Assembly (NCBI GenBank): GCA_002070955.1
Contig: MWEK01000033.1
Location: 1-51,908 of the forward strand
Source of the DNA: Planctomycetes bacterium ADurb.Bin069
Lineage (GTDB): Bacteria; Planctomycetota; UBA8108; UBA8890; UBA8898
DNA: 51,908 bases
Direction: 5' to 3'
Part shown: positions 26,481-35,026 of the stretch, piece after piece
How positions within the stretch are numbered: the first letter of the stretch is position 1
How the letters are laid out: each line of letters starts with the position of its first letter
Program-made: the position numbers and the translations under genes
The notes under the pieces: model-generated
Seen by the model: only the letters and a program-made list of their open reading frames with translations
Database searches by the model: none
Told to the model about the DNA's origin: nothing

Positions 26481-28079
26481 ATGACGTCACGTATCGCCGT
26501 TGTGTGCGCCGCCGCGCTGTTCGCCCTGCAGGGCTTCCTGCAGGCCGACATCTTCACCGAGCTGGCCAAGCCCAAGGACGGCCGCAGCATGCGCGCCTCC
26601 TCCGCGCACCGGATCGGCCCCGACGGGAAATACGATCCCGCCGGAGAGCCCGACCCGAACAGCAACTGGGACAACAAGAACGTTCCGCCCGGGGAGACGA
26701 AGGTCCTCATGGACGTGGCGGGCCCCGGCGTCATCACCCATATCTGGATCACCTTTCTCGGGCCCGACCCTCAAGCCTGGGCGCCGAAGGGCTCGGCCAA
26801 CCACCAGGAGATGCTGCTGCGCGTCTTCTACGACGGCGACGCGACGCCGGGCGTCGAGGCGCCGCTGGGAGATTTCTTCGCCAACTGCTTCGGCCTGCGG
26901 CGCGAGGTCATCAGCCTGCCCGTGGTCGTCGAGGATGCCGACTCGTACAACTGCTTCTGGCACATGCCCTTCAGGAAGTCGGCGCGCGTCGAGGTCGTCA
27001 ACGAGAGCGAGAAGCCCATCAGCCTCCTGTATTACAACATCGACTGGATCAAGAAGGACTCGCTGCCGGCGGACACCCCCTACTTCTACGCGCGCTACCG
27101 CCAGGAGTATCCCGTCGAGAAGGGCAAGGACTACCTGATCCTCGAGACCGAGGGCAAGGGCCACTACGTGGGGACGGTGCTCGCCGTGAGGACGCGGAGC
27201 CCCGCGTGGTTCGGGGAGGGGGACGAGAAGATCTACATCGACGGGGAGGCGAAGGCCTCGATCTGGGGCACGGGCACCGAGGACTATTTCCTGTCGGCCT
27301 GGGGCCTCAAGACCACCAGCACCCCCTTCTTCGGCACGCCGTGCTTCGACCAGTGGGGCATCGTGGGCGGACATACAAGCGCCTACCGCTGGCACATCGG
27401 CGACCCGATCGTGTTCCAGAAAGGCATCAAGGTCACCATCGAGCACTACGGCTGGATATCCTCCGACGAGAATCCCACCCAGAAGGTCGACAGTTGGAAC
27501 GAGCGCGAGGATGACTACGCGAGCGTCGCCTTCTGGTACCAGACGGGGAAGCCGACCTTCGAGGCCCGCGCCCCGCACGCGCGGGAGCGCACGCTGCCCT
27601 GCCTGGACAAGATCTTCTACGCCGCCGACGGCCTCAAGCACGGAAACGGCGGCACGGTGGCGCAGAAGATCCTGGGCTATGAGAAGGGACAGATTCTCTA
27701 CAAGCCGCCAACGGCCGAGGATGCCTGGATCGAGCTCGCTTTCGAGGTGCGGGAGAAGGAACCCCGGCGCCTGCTTCTCGTCATGACGCGCTCCTACGAC
27801 TTCGGAAGCTACCGGGCGACGCTCAACGGCGTCAAGCTCGGCGAAGTCATGGACTTCTACAACGCCGACACGGATCGCTGGGAATACCACCTCCTGGATT
27901 TCTGGCCCGACCCGGGCGTCTACACCCTGCGCCTGGAATGCGCGGGCAAGAATCAGCTCTCGACGGCCCACTGGCTCGGCATCGAATCCGTGCGCCTCAG
28001 GGAGCGCCGCCCGCGGGTCAAGGAATGGGCGCACGAGAAAGACAAGGACTGGAAGACAAACCCGATTCTGCACGAATAG
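26481..28079 (+). CDS. DUF2961 (GH172-like) secreted protein 2
   Basis: A 532-residue exported protein (signal IAVVCAAALFALQGFLQA). It contains the DUF2961 core: SSAHRIGPDGKYDPAGEPDPN, an APLGDFFANCFG segment, WHMPFRKSARVEV, and the signature WGTGTEDYFLSAWG near residue 262. It is shorter than the protein at 17711 and lacks most of that protein's extra C-terminal sandwich, though a beta-rich tail follows residue 400. GH172 enzymes act on furanosyl sugars; the substrate here is unknown. The ATG follows AAGGAGA. It is 39 bases after tdh and could share its transcript. Confidence 0.87.
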   Translation: MTSRIAVVCAAALFALQGFLQADIFTELAKPKDGRSMRASSAHRIGPDGKYDPAGEPDPNSNWDNKNVPPGETKVLMDVAGPGVITHIWITFLGPDPQAWAPKGSANHQEMLLRVFYDGDATPGVEAPLGDFFANCFGLRREVISLPVVVEDADSYNCFWHMPFRKSARVEVVNESEKPISLLYYNIDWIKKDSLPADTPYFYARYRQEYPVEKGKDYLILETEGKGHYVGTVLAVRTRSPAWFGEGDEKIYIDGEAKASIWGTGTEDYFLSAWGLKTTSTPFFGTPCFDQWGIVGGHTSAYRWHIGDPIVFQKGIKVTIEHYGWISSDENPTQKVDSWNEREDDYASVAFWYQTGKPTFEARAPHARERTLPCLDKIFYAADGLKHGNGGTVAQKILGYEKGQILYKPPTAEDAWIELAFEVREKEPRRLLLVMTRSYDFGSYRATLNGVKLGEVMDFYNADTDRWEYHLLDFWPDPGVYTLRLECAGKNQLSTAHWLGIESVRLRERRPRVKEWAHEKDKDWKTNPILHE

Positions 28080-28444
28080 GCTCGCGCCCTTGCGGGCATC
28101 GGCGTGGCACGGCGCCCCCGCGCCGGTGGAGTCCGCCGACGCGGCTGCGCCGTGACCACGCCGCTACGCGCACTCCGGGATGTGGCGGAGGCTGACGCGG
28201 CTTCGGACGAGCGGGTCAGACGGGCCCTCGCTGCGCTGACCTGGGCCCCCGACATGTGCGACGGGCGCTTCGAGCGACATTCGCTCGTTGCGGCAGGCCG
28301 CCGCGGCCCTCAGGAGCGGCTCGAGCGCCCGAGCCGTGCCTTCGCGGCCCTGAGCGCGAAGGAGTTCCAAAACGTCCGAAAGTCAGGTACACTGAATCTG
28401 GCCAGTCGTGCAAGAATCCTCAGGAAGTAACCGAAAAACCGACC
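28080..28444. other. Intergenic stretch with a small hairpin
   Basis: About 365 bases without a supported gene. A GAGCGA-CAT-TCGCTC hairpin lies near 28271-28285. Open frames here lack ribosome sites and domains. Base use changes toward the downstream block, which is less uniformly GC at third positions. Confidence 0.4.
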
Positions 28445-30019
28445 ATGACCCGCCCTTTCAGCCCATCTCCGCGAAGCCGAAACGTGCGAAATTGCCTCGC
28501 GACCTTATCGCCCCACGTGTGCCCTCCCGCGGGTGACCACCCATGGGCCGGCCCCCGCGCTGGTGCGGGCAGGCGCCACCGGGCATTCCAAGGGCTTTCA
28601 CAAAAGCGACGGCACACCGCGCGGAAAGGCTGCGCCGCGCTGGCGCTCTTGAGCCTGTTCTCATTGAACGGGGCGGACGCGCAAACCACCCCGGCCGCGC
28701 CCCGCTCGGAGCGGTTGTTGGTCGTGGCCCCCGGTGCTTTCAAACCCGCGCTCCAGGAGTTTCTCCTTCATAAGCAACGCTTGCGTCCCACCGAATTTCA
28801 GCCGCTCGAAGCCGTTCTGCAGGAGGCCGAGGGCCGGGACGACCCCGAGAAATTGAAGCGCTTCCTCCACCGAGAATGGAGCGCGCGCGGCCTGGGCTAT
28901 GTGCTCTTGGTGGGCGATGTGGATGTCCTGCCGGTCCGATACATGGTGCTTGACCGCATCACGCCCGCCGCCTTCGATTACGCCTTTTATCCCAGCGATT
29001 TGTATTACGCCGATCTGGCCAAACCCGACGGCCGGTTCGAGGATTGGAATGCCCGAACCGAAGGCTTCCACGGCGGGTATTTCGGTGAAGTGCGCGGCGA
29101 GAAGAACAAGACGGACCCCATCAATTACGACGAGGTGGATTATTTGCCGGAGGCGGCGGTGGGCCGGTGGCCGGTCAGCAGCCCCGCTGAGGTTCAAGTG
29201 GTGGCCGCCAAGACGGTGGCGTTCGAGACGAGCCACTTGTCCTCCCAAGCCCCGACCCCGCCGCGCGCCGGGTTCATTGCCGTGGGCGGCTGGGTGGACA
29301 GCCGCCGTCGGATGGACGCTTGGGCAGCCCGGTTGGGCGCGGCCTGGCAGGTGGAAAAACGCTATTACGCGGACTCCCGCCGCAAGGCGGCCACCGCCCC
29401 GCCCAATCTCGAGCAGGTGCGCGGGCTGTTGAATGCCGGAGTGGATTTGCTGGTTCACACGGGGCACGGTCAATCGGATGAATGGGAACAGTGTTTCCAT
29501 GTGCGGGATTTGAAAACCGTCACCAACGCGGCGCGGCTGCCGGTCGTCATTTCGGCGGGCTGCAGCACGGCCTATTTCGCGCCCCTGCCCCCCTACGAAC
29601 CTTATGTGGATGTGACGGGCCGGGAGCACGCGGGCTCGGATCACAAGGAAATCTTCACGGCCCCGCCGCCGCCGCCGGCGCCGTACCAGCGCGGGCGCTT
29701 CAATCCAACGGGTCTGGGGGAGCAAATGTTGAAAGGCGGCGCCTCGGGCGGCGTGGCGTACATCGGCTGCAATACCGGCAGTCAGCCGTGCGGTTTGACT
29801 CTGCTGGAAGGGTTCGTCACCGCTTGGGCACAGGCGCCGGCGCCGCGCCTGGGAGATTGTTGGACCCAAGCCCTCCGGCACTATCACAGGAAGGAGCGGC
29901 TGGCTTACTTGAAACCCAACGCCGATTGGTATCCGCCCAGCGTCTTCTTTCAAGGCATGAAATTCATGCTGTTCGGCGACCCCAGCCTCATGCTGCCCGC
30001 CGCTCCAACCTCGGGGTGA
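28445..30019 (+). CDS. Gingipain-like (C25) cysteine peptidase
   Basis: The catalytic region matches peptidase family C25: RLLVVAPGAFKPALQEFLLH, VLLVGDVDVLPVRYM, DYAFYPSDLYYADL, EAAVGRWPVSSPAEV, then H341 in LLVHTGHGQSDEW and C373 in VISAGCSTAYF. The His-Cys spacing of 32 fits the gingipain dyad. It is most likely exported. The hydrophobic stretch AALALLSLFSLNGADA, a likely signal peptide, is only about 60 residues after the ATG at 28445, and the sequence between is Pro/Arg-rich and not signal-like. The true start may thus be a rare codon further in. No ribosome site marks 28445. No C-terminal sorting domain follows the peptidase part. Confidence 0.75.
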   Translation: MTRPFSPSPRSRNVRNCLATLSPHVCPPAGDHPWAGPRAGAGRRHRAFQGLSQKRRHTARKGCAALALLSLFSLNGADAQTTPAAPRSERLLVVAPGAFKPALQEFLLHKQRLRPTEFQPLEAVLQEAEGRDDPEKLKRFLHREWSARGLGYVLLVGDVDVLPVRYMVLDRITPAAFDYAFYPSDLYYADLAKPDGRFEDWNARTEGFHGGYFGEVRGEKNKTDPINYDEVDYLPEAAVGRWPVSSPAEVQVVAAKTVAFETSHLSSQAPTPPRAGFIAVGGWVDSRRRMDAWAARLGAAWQVEKRYYADSRRKAATAPPNLEQVRGLLNAGVDLLVHTGHGQSDEWEQCFHVRDLKTVTNAARLPVVISAGCSTAYFAPLPPYEPYVDVTGREHAGSDHKEIFTAPPPPPAPYQRGRFNPTGLGEQMLKGGASGGVAYIGCNTGSQPCGLTLLEGFVTAWAQAPAPRLGDCWTQALRHYHRKERLAYLKPNADWYPPSVFFQGMKFMLFGDPSLMLPAAPTSG

Positions 30020-30136
30020 GATCGCCCGGCTTCGATGGGAGCGCGGCGGCGCTTCCGACACGGGAGGATCGAGCGCGCTCCCCGGCGCTCGCCTGCCGGC
30101 AAGATTGCCGGTCTCCCGCCAAAACAGGCGGCCTGC

Positions 30137-32089
30137 TCAGGCGTAGCAGCGGATTTCGTACACGCGCGCGGTGTCCGCTCCGTTGGTGGCGGTGACATGC
30201 AGGCGGAGCGATTTCGCTTCCACGGGCGCGAACCTGTGGCGGTTGATCCGCTGATAATTGCCCTTCACCGCTGCCAGCGCATGGCACGTTCCGGCGGCGT
30301 CCGTCCAGGACAGCTCGTAATCCCGCACGGTTTCGGGTTGGGGGCCGCGCACCATGCGCTCGTGATAACTGTCCTGCGCGGTCAACGTCAGCGACCGGTG
30401 CAAACCGGTATCGAAGGTGAGTTGAACCAGGCTGATCTTTTGCGGCCGCGGCCAGGTCAGCTCGATCCACGCGCCCTCCGCCCCCAGCGGGGCCGCCCAC
30501 AGATTCCGGGTCTGCCCCGGCAGGTCGCGCACGTAACCGTTGATGGCGTGCGCGGCTTCCGCGCCGTTCAATTCGCCCGAAGCCGCCGCGTCCGCCCGGC
30601 GCGCGGCATCGCCGGGATCGGTGTTCCGCGCGCCGACAATGGTCTGGTCGTCGCGCAGGAGGATCTGTTGCAGCGCGGGCATCAACTCCGGATCGCGCGC
30701 GAGCTGCCGGGGCGTGAGACCGCGGCGGAGGCAGACGGCCGCGGCGGTGCCCGCCGCCTGGCCAACGACCGCGCAGGTGGCCATGACCCGCGTGGAAGTG
30801 AAGGCGACGTGGGAGGCGGAAATGTTGCGCCCCGCCATGAGCAGGTTGCGGATGTTCCGGCTGTACAAGGAACGGAGCGGAATGTTGTAGGGCGCCGCCG
30901 TCTGAATCTGCCGCGCGGGCCGTTCTTCCGGTTGATCGAATCCGCTGGGCGGATGGTCGTCCAGCGGCCACCCCCCCATGGCCACCGCATCGGCGAACGC
31001 GGGGGTTTTGCCCTCGAGATCGTGCTGGGTAAGAAGATGATCGCCCACGACGCGCCGCGACTCGCGTTTGCCAGGGATCATCCCGACCCAATCCATCCCC
31101 CAATGCGCGCTGTCCGGTTTGTCGCCGCTGTTCTTGATGTAATCCCACACCCCCAGGACGATGGCGAGCAGTTCAAACCGGATGCGCTCGTTGTCGCGGA
31201 TCGTATCGAGCTGTCCGCCCCATTCAATCCACCAGTAACCGTATTCCCACGACCGGACGGAGCGGAACTGAAGCTGCGCCTTGGTGACTTTGCGCGCCCA
31301 GGGCGGCGGCGTGAACGGAACGGGCCGACCGTAATCGCGCGCCGTGAACAGAAGGCTCGACCCCAGCGTCTGGCGATCGGCGGCGGCGCGGGCGAGCGAT
31401 TCGTTGAATTCGCTTTGGGCTTCGCGGCCCCAACGCTGTTCCGCTCCGGCCTCCAAGGCCAGGCGGCTGTCTCCGGTGCAATCAATGTAGAGCGGGGCGC
31501 GAATGCGGTAGAGGTGTTCGGTCTTGTCGCACCGGACCAGGACCCGCTGAATCGCGTCGTCCCGCGTCTCGGCGGCGAACAACGGGCTGTCCAGGAGCAG
31601 CGTAACGTTGGGTTCGCGCTTGAGCTTGTCGTAGAGCAACAGGTCCCACAGCTCCCAACTGCGCTGCGGATTATGCGCCGCGTCGTCCAGGCGCAGTTCC
31701 TCGATCAACCCGCCTTCACGCCAGCCGGGCCGTCCGCCGCTGCAATCGGCGCCGACGACGTGCATTTTCACCTCGCTGGAGGCGTTGCCGCCGAGGCGCG
31801 AGCGGTCTTGGGCCAGCACCACCTTGGCGCCGTGCCGCGCGGCGGCAAGCGCCGCACACACGCCCGCCATGCCGCCGCCGGCCACCAGGACATCGCAGTC
31901 CAAATCCACCAGGGTCAGATGCGGTTCACCGGCAAACCGCGCGTCCCCCGGCTGGGGCGGGGCAATGGCGTCAAAGGCCTGGGCAATCTCGGCGCGTGAG
32001 GGCGGGGCGCCGGAGGGCGGGTCATTGGCGCGCACCAGCACGGTGTATCCGGCGGCGCCGGTGAGGGCGAGGAAGTCGCGGCGATTCAT
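30137..32089 (-). CDS. Tat-exported FAD-dependent oxidoreductase
   Basis: A 650-residue protein starting MNRRDFLALTGAAGYTVLV, a twin-arginine signal. The FAD fold shows DVLVAGGGMAGVCAALAAAR followed by a second acidic strand end, and the C-terminal FAD region NLLMAGRNISASHVAFTSTR with GQAAGTAAA. Such FAD_oxidored proteins are common in PVC bacteria in glycan-degradation clusters; the substrate is not known. The last 150 residues form a beta-rich (discoidin-like) domain. The start at 32089 is chosen for the Tat motif; a longer frame begins at 32131. It converges on the C25 peptidase gene. Confidence 0.85.
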   Translation of the reverse strand: MNRRDFLALTGAAGYTVLVRANDPPSGAPPSRAEIAQAFDAIAPPQPGDARFAGEPHLTLVDLDCDVLVAGGGMAGVCAALAAARHGAKVVLAQDRSRLGGNASSEVKMHVVGADCSGGRPGWREGGLIEELRLDDAAHNPQRSWELWDLLLYDKLKREPNVTLLLDSPLFAAETRDDAIQRVLVRCDKTEHLYRIRAPLYIDCTGDSRLALEAGAEQRWGREAQSEFNESLARAAADRQTLGSSLLFTARDYGRPVPFTPPPWARKVTKAQLQFRSVRSWEYGYWWIEWGGQLDTIRDNERIRFELLAIVLGVWDYIKNSGDKPDSAHWGMDWVGMIPGKRESRRVVGDHLLTQHDLEGKTPAFADAVAMGGWPLDDHPPSGFDQPEERPARQIQTAAPYNIPLRSLYSRNIRNLLMAGRNISASHVAFTSTRVMATCAVVGQAAGTAAAVCLRRGLTPRQLARDPELMPALQQILLRDDQTIVGARNTDPGDAARRADAAASGELNGAEAAHAINGYVRDLPGQTRNLWAAPLGAEGAWIELTWPRPQKISLVQLTFDTGLHRSLTLTAQDSYHERMVRGPQPETVRDYELSWTDAAGTCHALAAVKGNYQRINRHRFAPVEAKSLRLHVTATNGADTARVYEIRCYA

Positions 32090-32362
32090 GCAATCACGGC
32101 CGATAGGAGTTCTCGTTGGTCTTGCCGTCACTCGGGATCGTAATCATCTGGGATCATAATCGCCCCCCCCTCGGCAATCAAGCCGCGCGGCGGGAGCGTT
32201 TGAAGCGCCGCGGACGCGACGTGACGATCTCACACGTCCAAGGCCCGCTCCCGCTCAACCGGCGGCGCCGGGACTGGGTCCCTGAAGAGCGCGCGGGCTG
32301 CAGTCGAAGCCCGCCGGCAGGGCATGCCCCCCGTGCGCCACCGACCACTCCGGCAACAACCG

Positions 32363-34543
32363 CTAAAACTGAATCGTCAATTCACGCGGGCTTGGTAAAT
32401 TGGCGAAGTGAATCCACAGCAAGCCTTCCTTGGCCCCGTGGGAAAAATCCACCGCCGCCCCACCGGCGAAGTGAACCGCCTTCGGCGCTTTGCCCGTGCT
32501 GAGCAGCATGATCGCCGGCGTGTTCCCCACACCCTCAACGGCAAACGTCACGGCATCGTCGCTCTGTCGCAGGAGCAGCGCTTTGCAGGCCGAAGCGAGA
32601 AGCTTCGGTTGCGCACCGCGTTCGGCGTCCAGATCGCGCAGGAAAAAGCGCCTGCCGGGCTGAATCGTGATAACGGTCTGGACTTGCAGCTCGGGATCGA
32701 ACAAATTCACAAACCGCCCGCGCAGTTGTTTGGGCTCGGCCGCAATGGATTCGTCCAAGCCGGCGACGATGACGTAGGGACCGCGGCGCAATTGCAGGTA
32801 ATTGGTCTCGCGCCACTTCAAGCCCGCCGCCTTTGCCGCGCGTTGCGTGAGCTCAACCACCGGTTCGTCGCCCTTCGCGTCTTTAGCAAGACGCACCGGA
32901 TTTTCCTTCAACCAGTAGACTTCGCCCTGTCCGCAGGACCATTTCAGCGGCGTCGTCTTGGCGGGCCCGTTTGGCGGTTTGAAACCCAGTTGCTCGAACA
33001 AGTGGTCCCGCGGCGTGGCGAAATGAAGGCCATCGCTGTTCCACCAATCGCGCACGACGTGGTAGGGATCGGAGCCATCGTCGCAGACAATCAGCCGCCC
33101 GCCCCGTTTGACCCAATCGGCCAGCGCGGGGTGAACGTCGGCAGACAGCGGTTTCATGCCGTGATAAGTGAGCCAAAGCACGCGGAAATCCTTTAGATAA
33201 CGCGGCATGGTGACGTTTTCCAGTTGCACCGGCGCCACGGGAATCCCTCGTTTCAATAACGGCAGCGCCAGCCCGTAGACCTCGCTGAGATGCGGATCGC
33301 CCGGTTGCGGATCGCCGCGCTGGAACATCAGCGAATCGCTCACCATCACGCCGATGCCGGTGGTGCCGCAATCCCACGCGGTGTGGGCCTGCTTCATGTC
33401 GTTCAGGGCATTGAACACCACCTGCAATTCGGCGGCGTAAGGCGGTGGGATGGGTTGGCGCCGATCCGCGGGCGCGGAGTGGGGATAGCGACCCCGAAAG
33501 ATGCGCTCCGGCCAGGGCGCGACCTCATACTGCCAGACGTCGGGTTGCAGCAGTGAGGCCACCAGAGTGGATTCCCAATTCCGCTGGTAATCGTCCCAAT
33601 CGTGATTGGGGTCGTCCTCGATGGGATCGTTGAGATACCACACGGTGCGGCCGGTGGCGCGAACGAGATTTTGCATCGCGCCGTATTCGAGGAAGGCGGT
33701 TTCAAAGGTGCGTTCCCGCGACTGCCCGCGAAAGAGATTCGGCGTGCGCGCCGTGCCGGTCCAGACTTGGGCGATGTAACCGTCGCAGCCCTTCAAGCGG
33801 ATCAGCGAAGATTCCGGACTGACGATGCGCCAGTGCGCGTAGCTGAGCAGACTGTGGGTTGGCACGTAACAGCGCACGCGGCGGCCGGTGCGGCGATTGA
33901 AGTCCTGCACGTAATCGAACACCTGCTGCAACGCGCGGCGATAGAGAAAGTATTTCAGCTTGGAAGCGCGCCACTGCGCGTCCACCGAACCGTGCGGCGG
34001 CTGCCAGTCCTCGCCGTAGTAAGCGCGCCATTCGCGCCGGAAGCCTTCCGAATAACCTCCGCGCACCCAGAATTCCGGCTCCTCCAGGTGAAGGGCTTCC
34101 GCACCGGCATCCAAGGCGCGCTGCACGCCGACGCACAGGAATTTGCCGAAGTTCGTTCCGGGCGACATGTAATACACATCGCCGCCGTGACTGATCTTTT
34201 TGCCGTTGCGCTCCGTTTGGGCTTCGTCCTCGTGATTGACGCCGTCGAAGCGGCCGTAGAGATAATCCTGATAACTGCCCCAGGAAACGCCGGTCATCAC
34301 GTGAATGCGGTACCCGCGATCGCGCCAAGTTTGGATGCGATCGGGCAATTGCGGATCGATGCCGTAGACAATGGCCACGTCCGAGCGCAGATTGCCGAAC
34401 TGGCTCCACGCCCCAGCGGTTTGAAAACAAGTGCGCTCCAACGCCTGATTTGGATCGGGCGGGAAACCGGGCGGATTAGGCGCGGCCGAGCCGAGTTCCA
34501 GGGCTGCCAGAGAAAGGATCAAAAGGAGCCGCAGTGTCCGCAT
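32363..34543 (-). CDS. Exported protein of unknown function (hydrolase-like)
   Basis: A 726-residue protein with a signal peptide (LRLLLILSLAALELGSAA). I do not recognise a named family. The N-terminal half shows features of a glycoside-hydrolase-like barrel: HVMTGVSWGSYQDYLYGRFD, an acidic EALHLEEPEFWVRGGYSEGF strand and RVRCYVPTHSLLSYAHWRIV. The middle (about 440-560) resembles the glutamine-amidotransferase-like fold found in beta-galactosidases (DFRVLWLTYHGMKPLSADVH, GGRLIVCDDGSDPY). It might be a glycosidase, but this is unproven. The start ATG 34543 directly begins the signal peptide. Upstream is a decayed region. Confidence 0.6.
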   Translation of the reverse strand: MRTLRLLLILSLAALELGSAAPNPPGFPPDPNQALERTCFQTAGAWSQFGNLRSDVAIVYGIDPQLPDRIQTWRDRGYRIHVMTGVSWGSYQDYLYGRFDGVNHEDEAQTERNGKKISHGGDVYYMSPGTNFGKFLCVGVQRALDAGAEALHLEEPEFWVRGGYSEGFRREWRAYYGEDWQPPHGSVDAQWRASKLKYFLYRRALQQVFDYVQDFNRRTGRRVRCYVPTHSLLSYAHWRIVSPESSLIRLKGCDGYIAQVWTGTARTPNLFRGQSRERTFETAFLEYGAMQNLVRATGRTVWYLNDPIEDDPNHDWDDYQRNWESTLVASLLQPDVWQYEVAPWPERIFRGRYPHSAPADRRQPIPPPYAAELQVVFNALNDMKQAHTAWDCGTTGIGVMVSDSLMFQRGDPQPGDPHLSEVYGLALPLLKRGIPVAPVQLENVTMPRYLKDFRVLWLTYHGMKPLSADVHPALADWVKRGGRLIVCDDGSDPYHVVRDWWNSDGLHFATPRDHLFEQLGFKPPNGPAKTTPLKWSCGQGEVYWLKENPVRLAKDAKGDEPVVELTQRAAKAAGLKWRETNYLQLRRGPYVIVAGLDESIAAEPKQLRGRFVNLFDPELQVQTVITIQPGRRFFLRDLDAERGAQPKLLASACKALLLRQSDDAVTFAVEGVGNTPAIMLLSTGKAPKAVHFAGGAAVDFSHGAKEGLLWIHFANLPSPRELTIQF

Positions 34544-34679
34544 AGTCGTTCCCTTCTACCCGCTGAAGGTGTTAAAACACAACGGTGGACTTTAGCGCTG
34601 ATTTCCCAGCTTGGACCGCCGAGAGGCACGCTCGTTGCCGCCAGCCAGGAGCATAATCGAATCCTCCCCGGCTATCAAG

Positions 34680-34945
34680 CAGCAGGGCGGGAGCGGGCGA
34701 GCCCGGGCGTGCGCTCCACGCGGGGTGCGTGCCCGCCCGCGGCTCCAAGCCGCCTGGCCCTCCCACCCCGCCGAGATCGGGGTCGCAGGGGAACTCCTGG
34801 GTGCACTCCTCGACGTCCAGCCGCCGCGGCGCCGTTTCCCCGCGGCAGACTCAGCTCGCGGCGGAGCTTGGCGTGCGCCCCCTCCCGGTACCAGACGGGA
34901 AAGCCCGCCTCCGCGGCCCGCGGGCCTCGCCGCCGCCACGATTGA
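34680..34945 (-). pseudogene. Decayed gene fragment with frameshift and repeat-like tail
   Basis: On the minus strand the frame reads AAEAGFPVWYREGAHAKLRR-EL then breaks, and one frame over reads LDVEECTQEFPCDPDLGG. The EFPCD tail also occurs at 51870-51890 (VVDEYAQEFPCDGDPAG), where it is in a minus-strand frame with a proper stop. A hairpin near 34695-34735 (CTCCACGCGGGGTGCGTGCCC) resembles that in the dispersed repeat. I do not know the family. The remaining sequence of 34544-35026 holds only the promoter region of the CotH gene. Confidence 0.3.
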
Positions 34946-35026
34946 GCCTCGTTCCCGCGCCCGCTACAATTGATAGTTGGCGGTTTGACCCCGGAAATCT
35001 TCGGAAGGTCTCAGGAGCTGTTTTTC

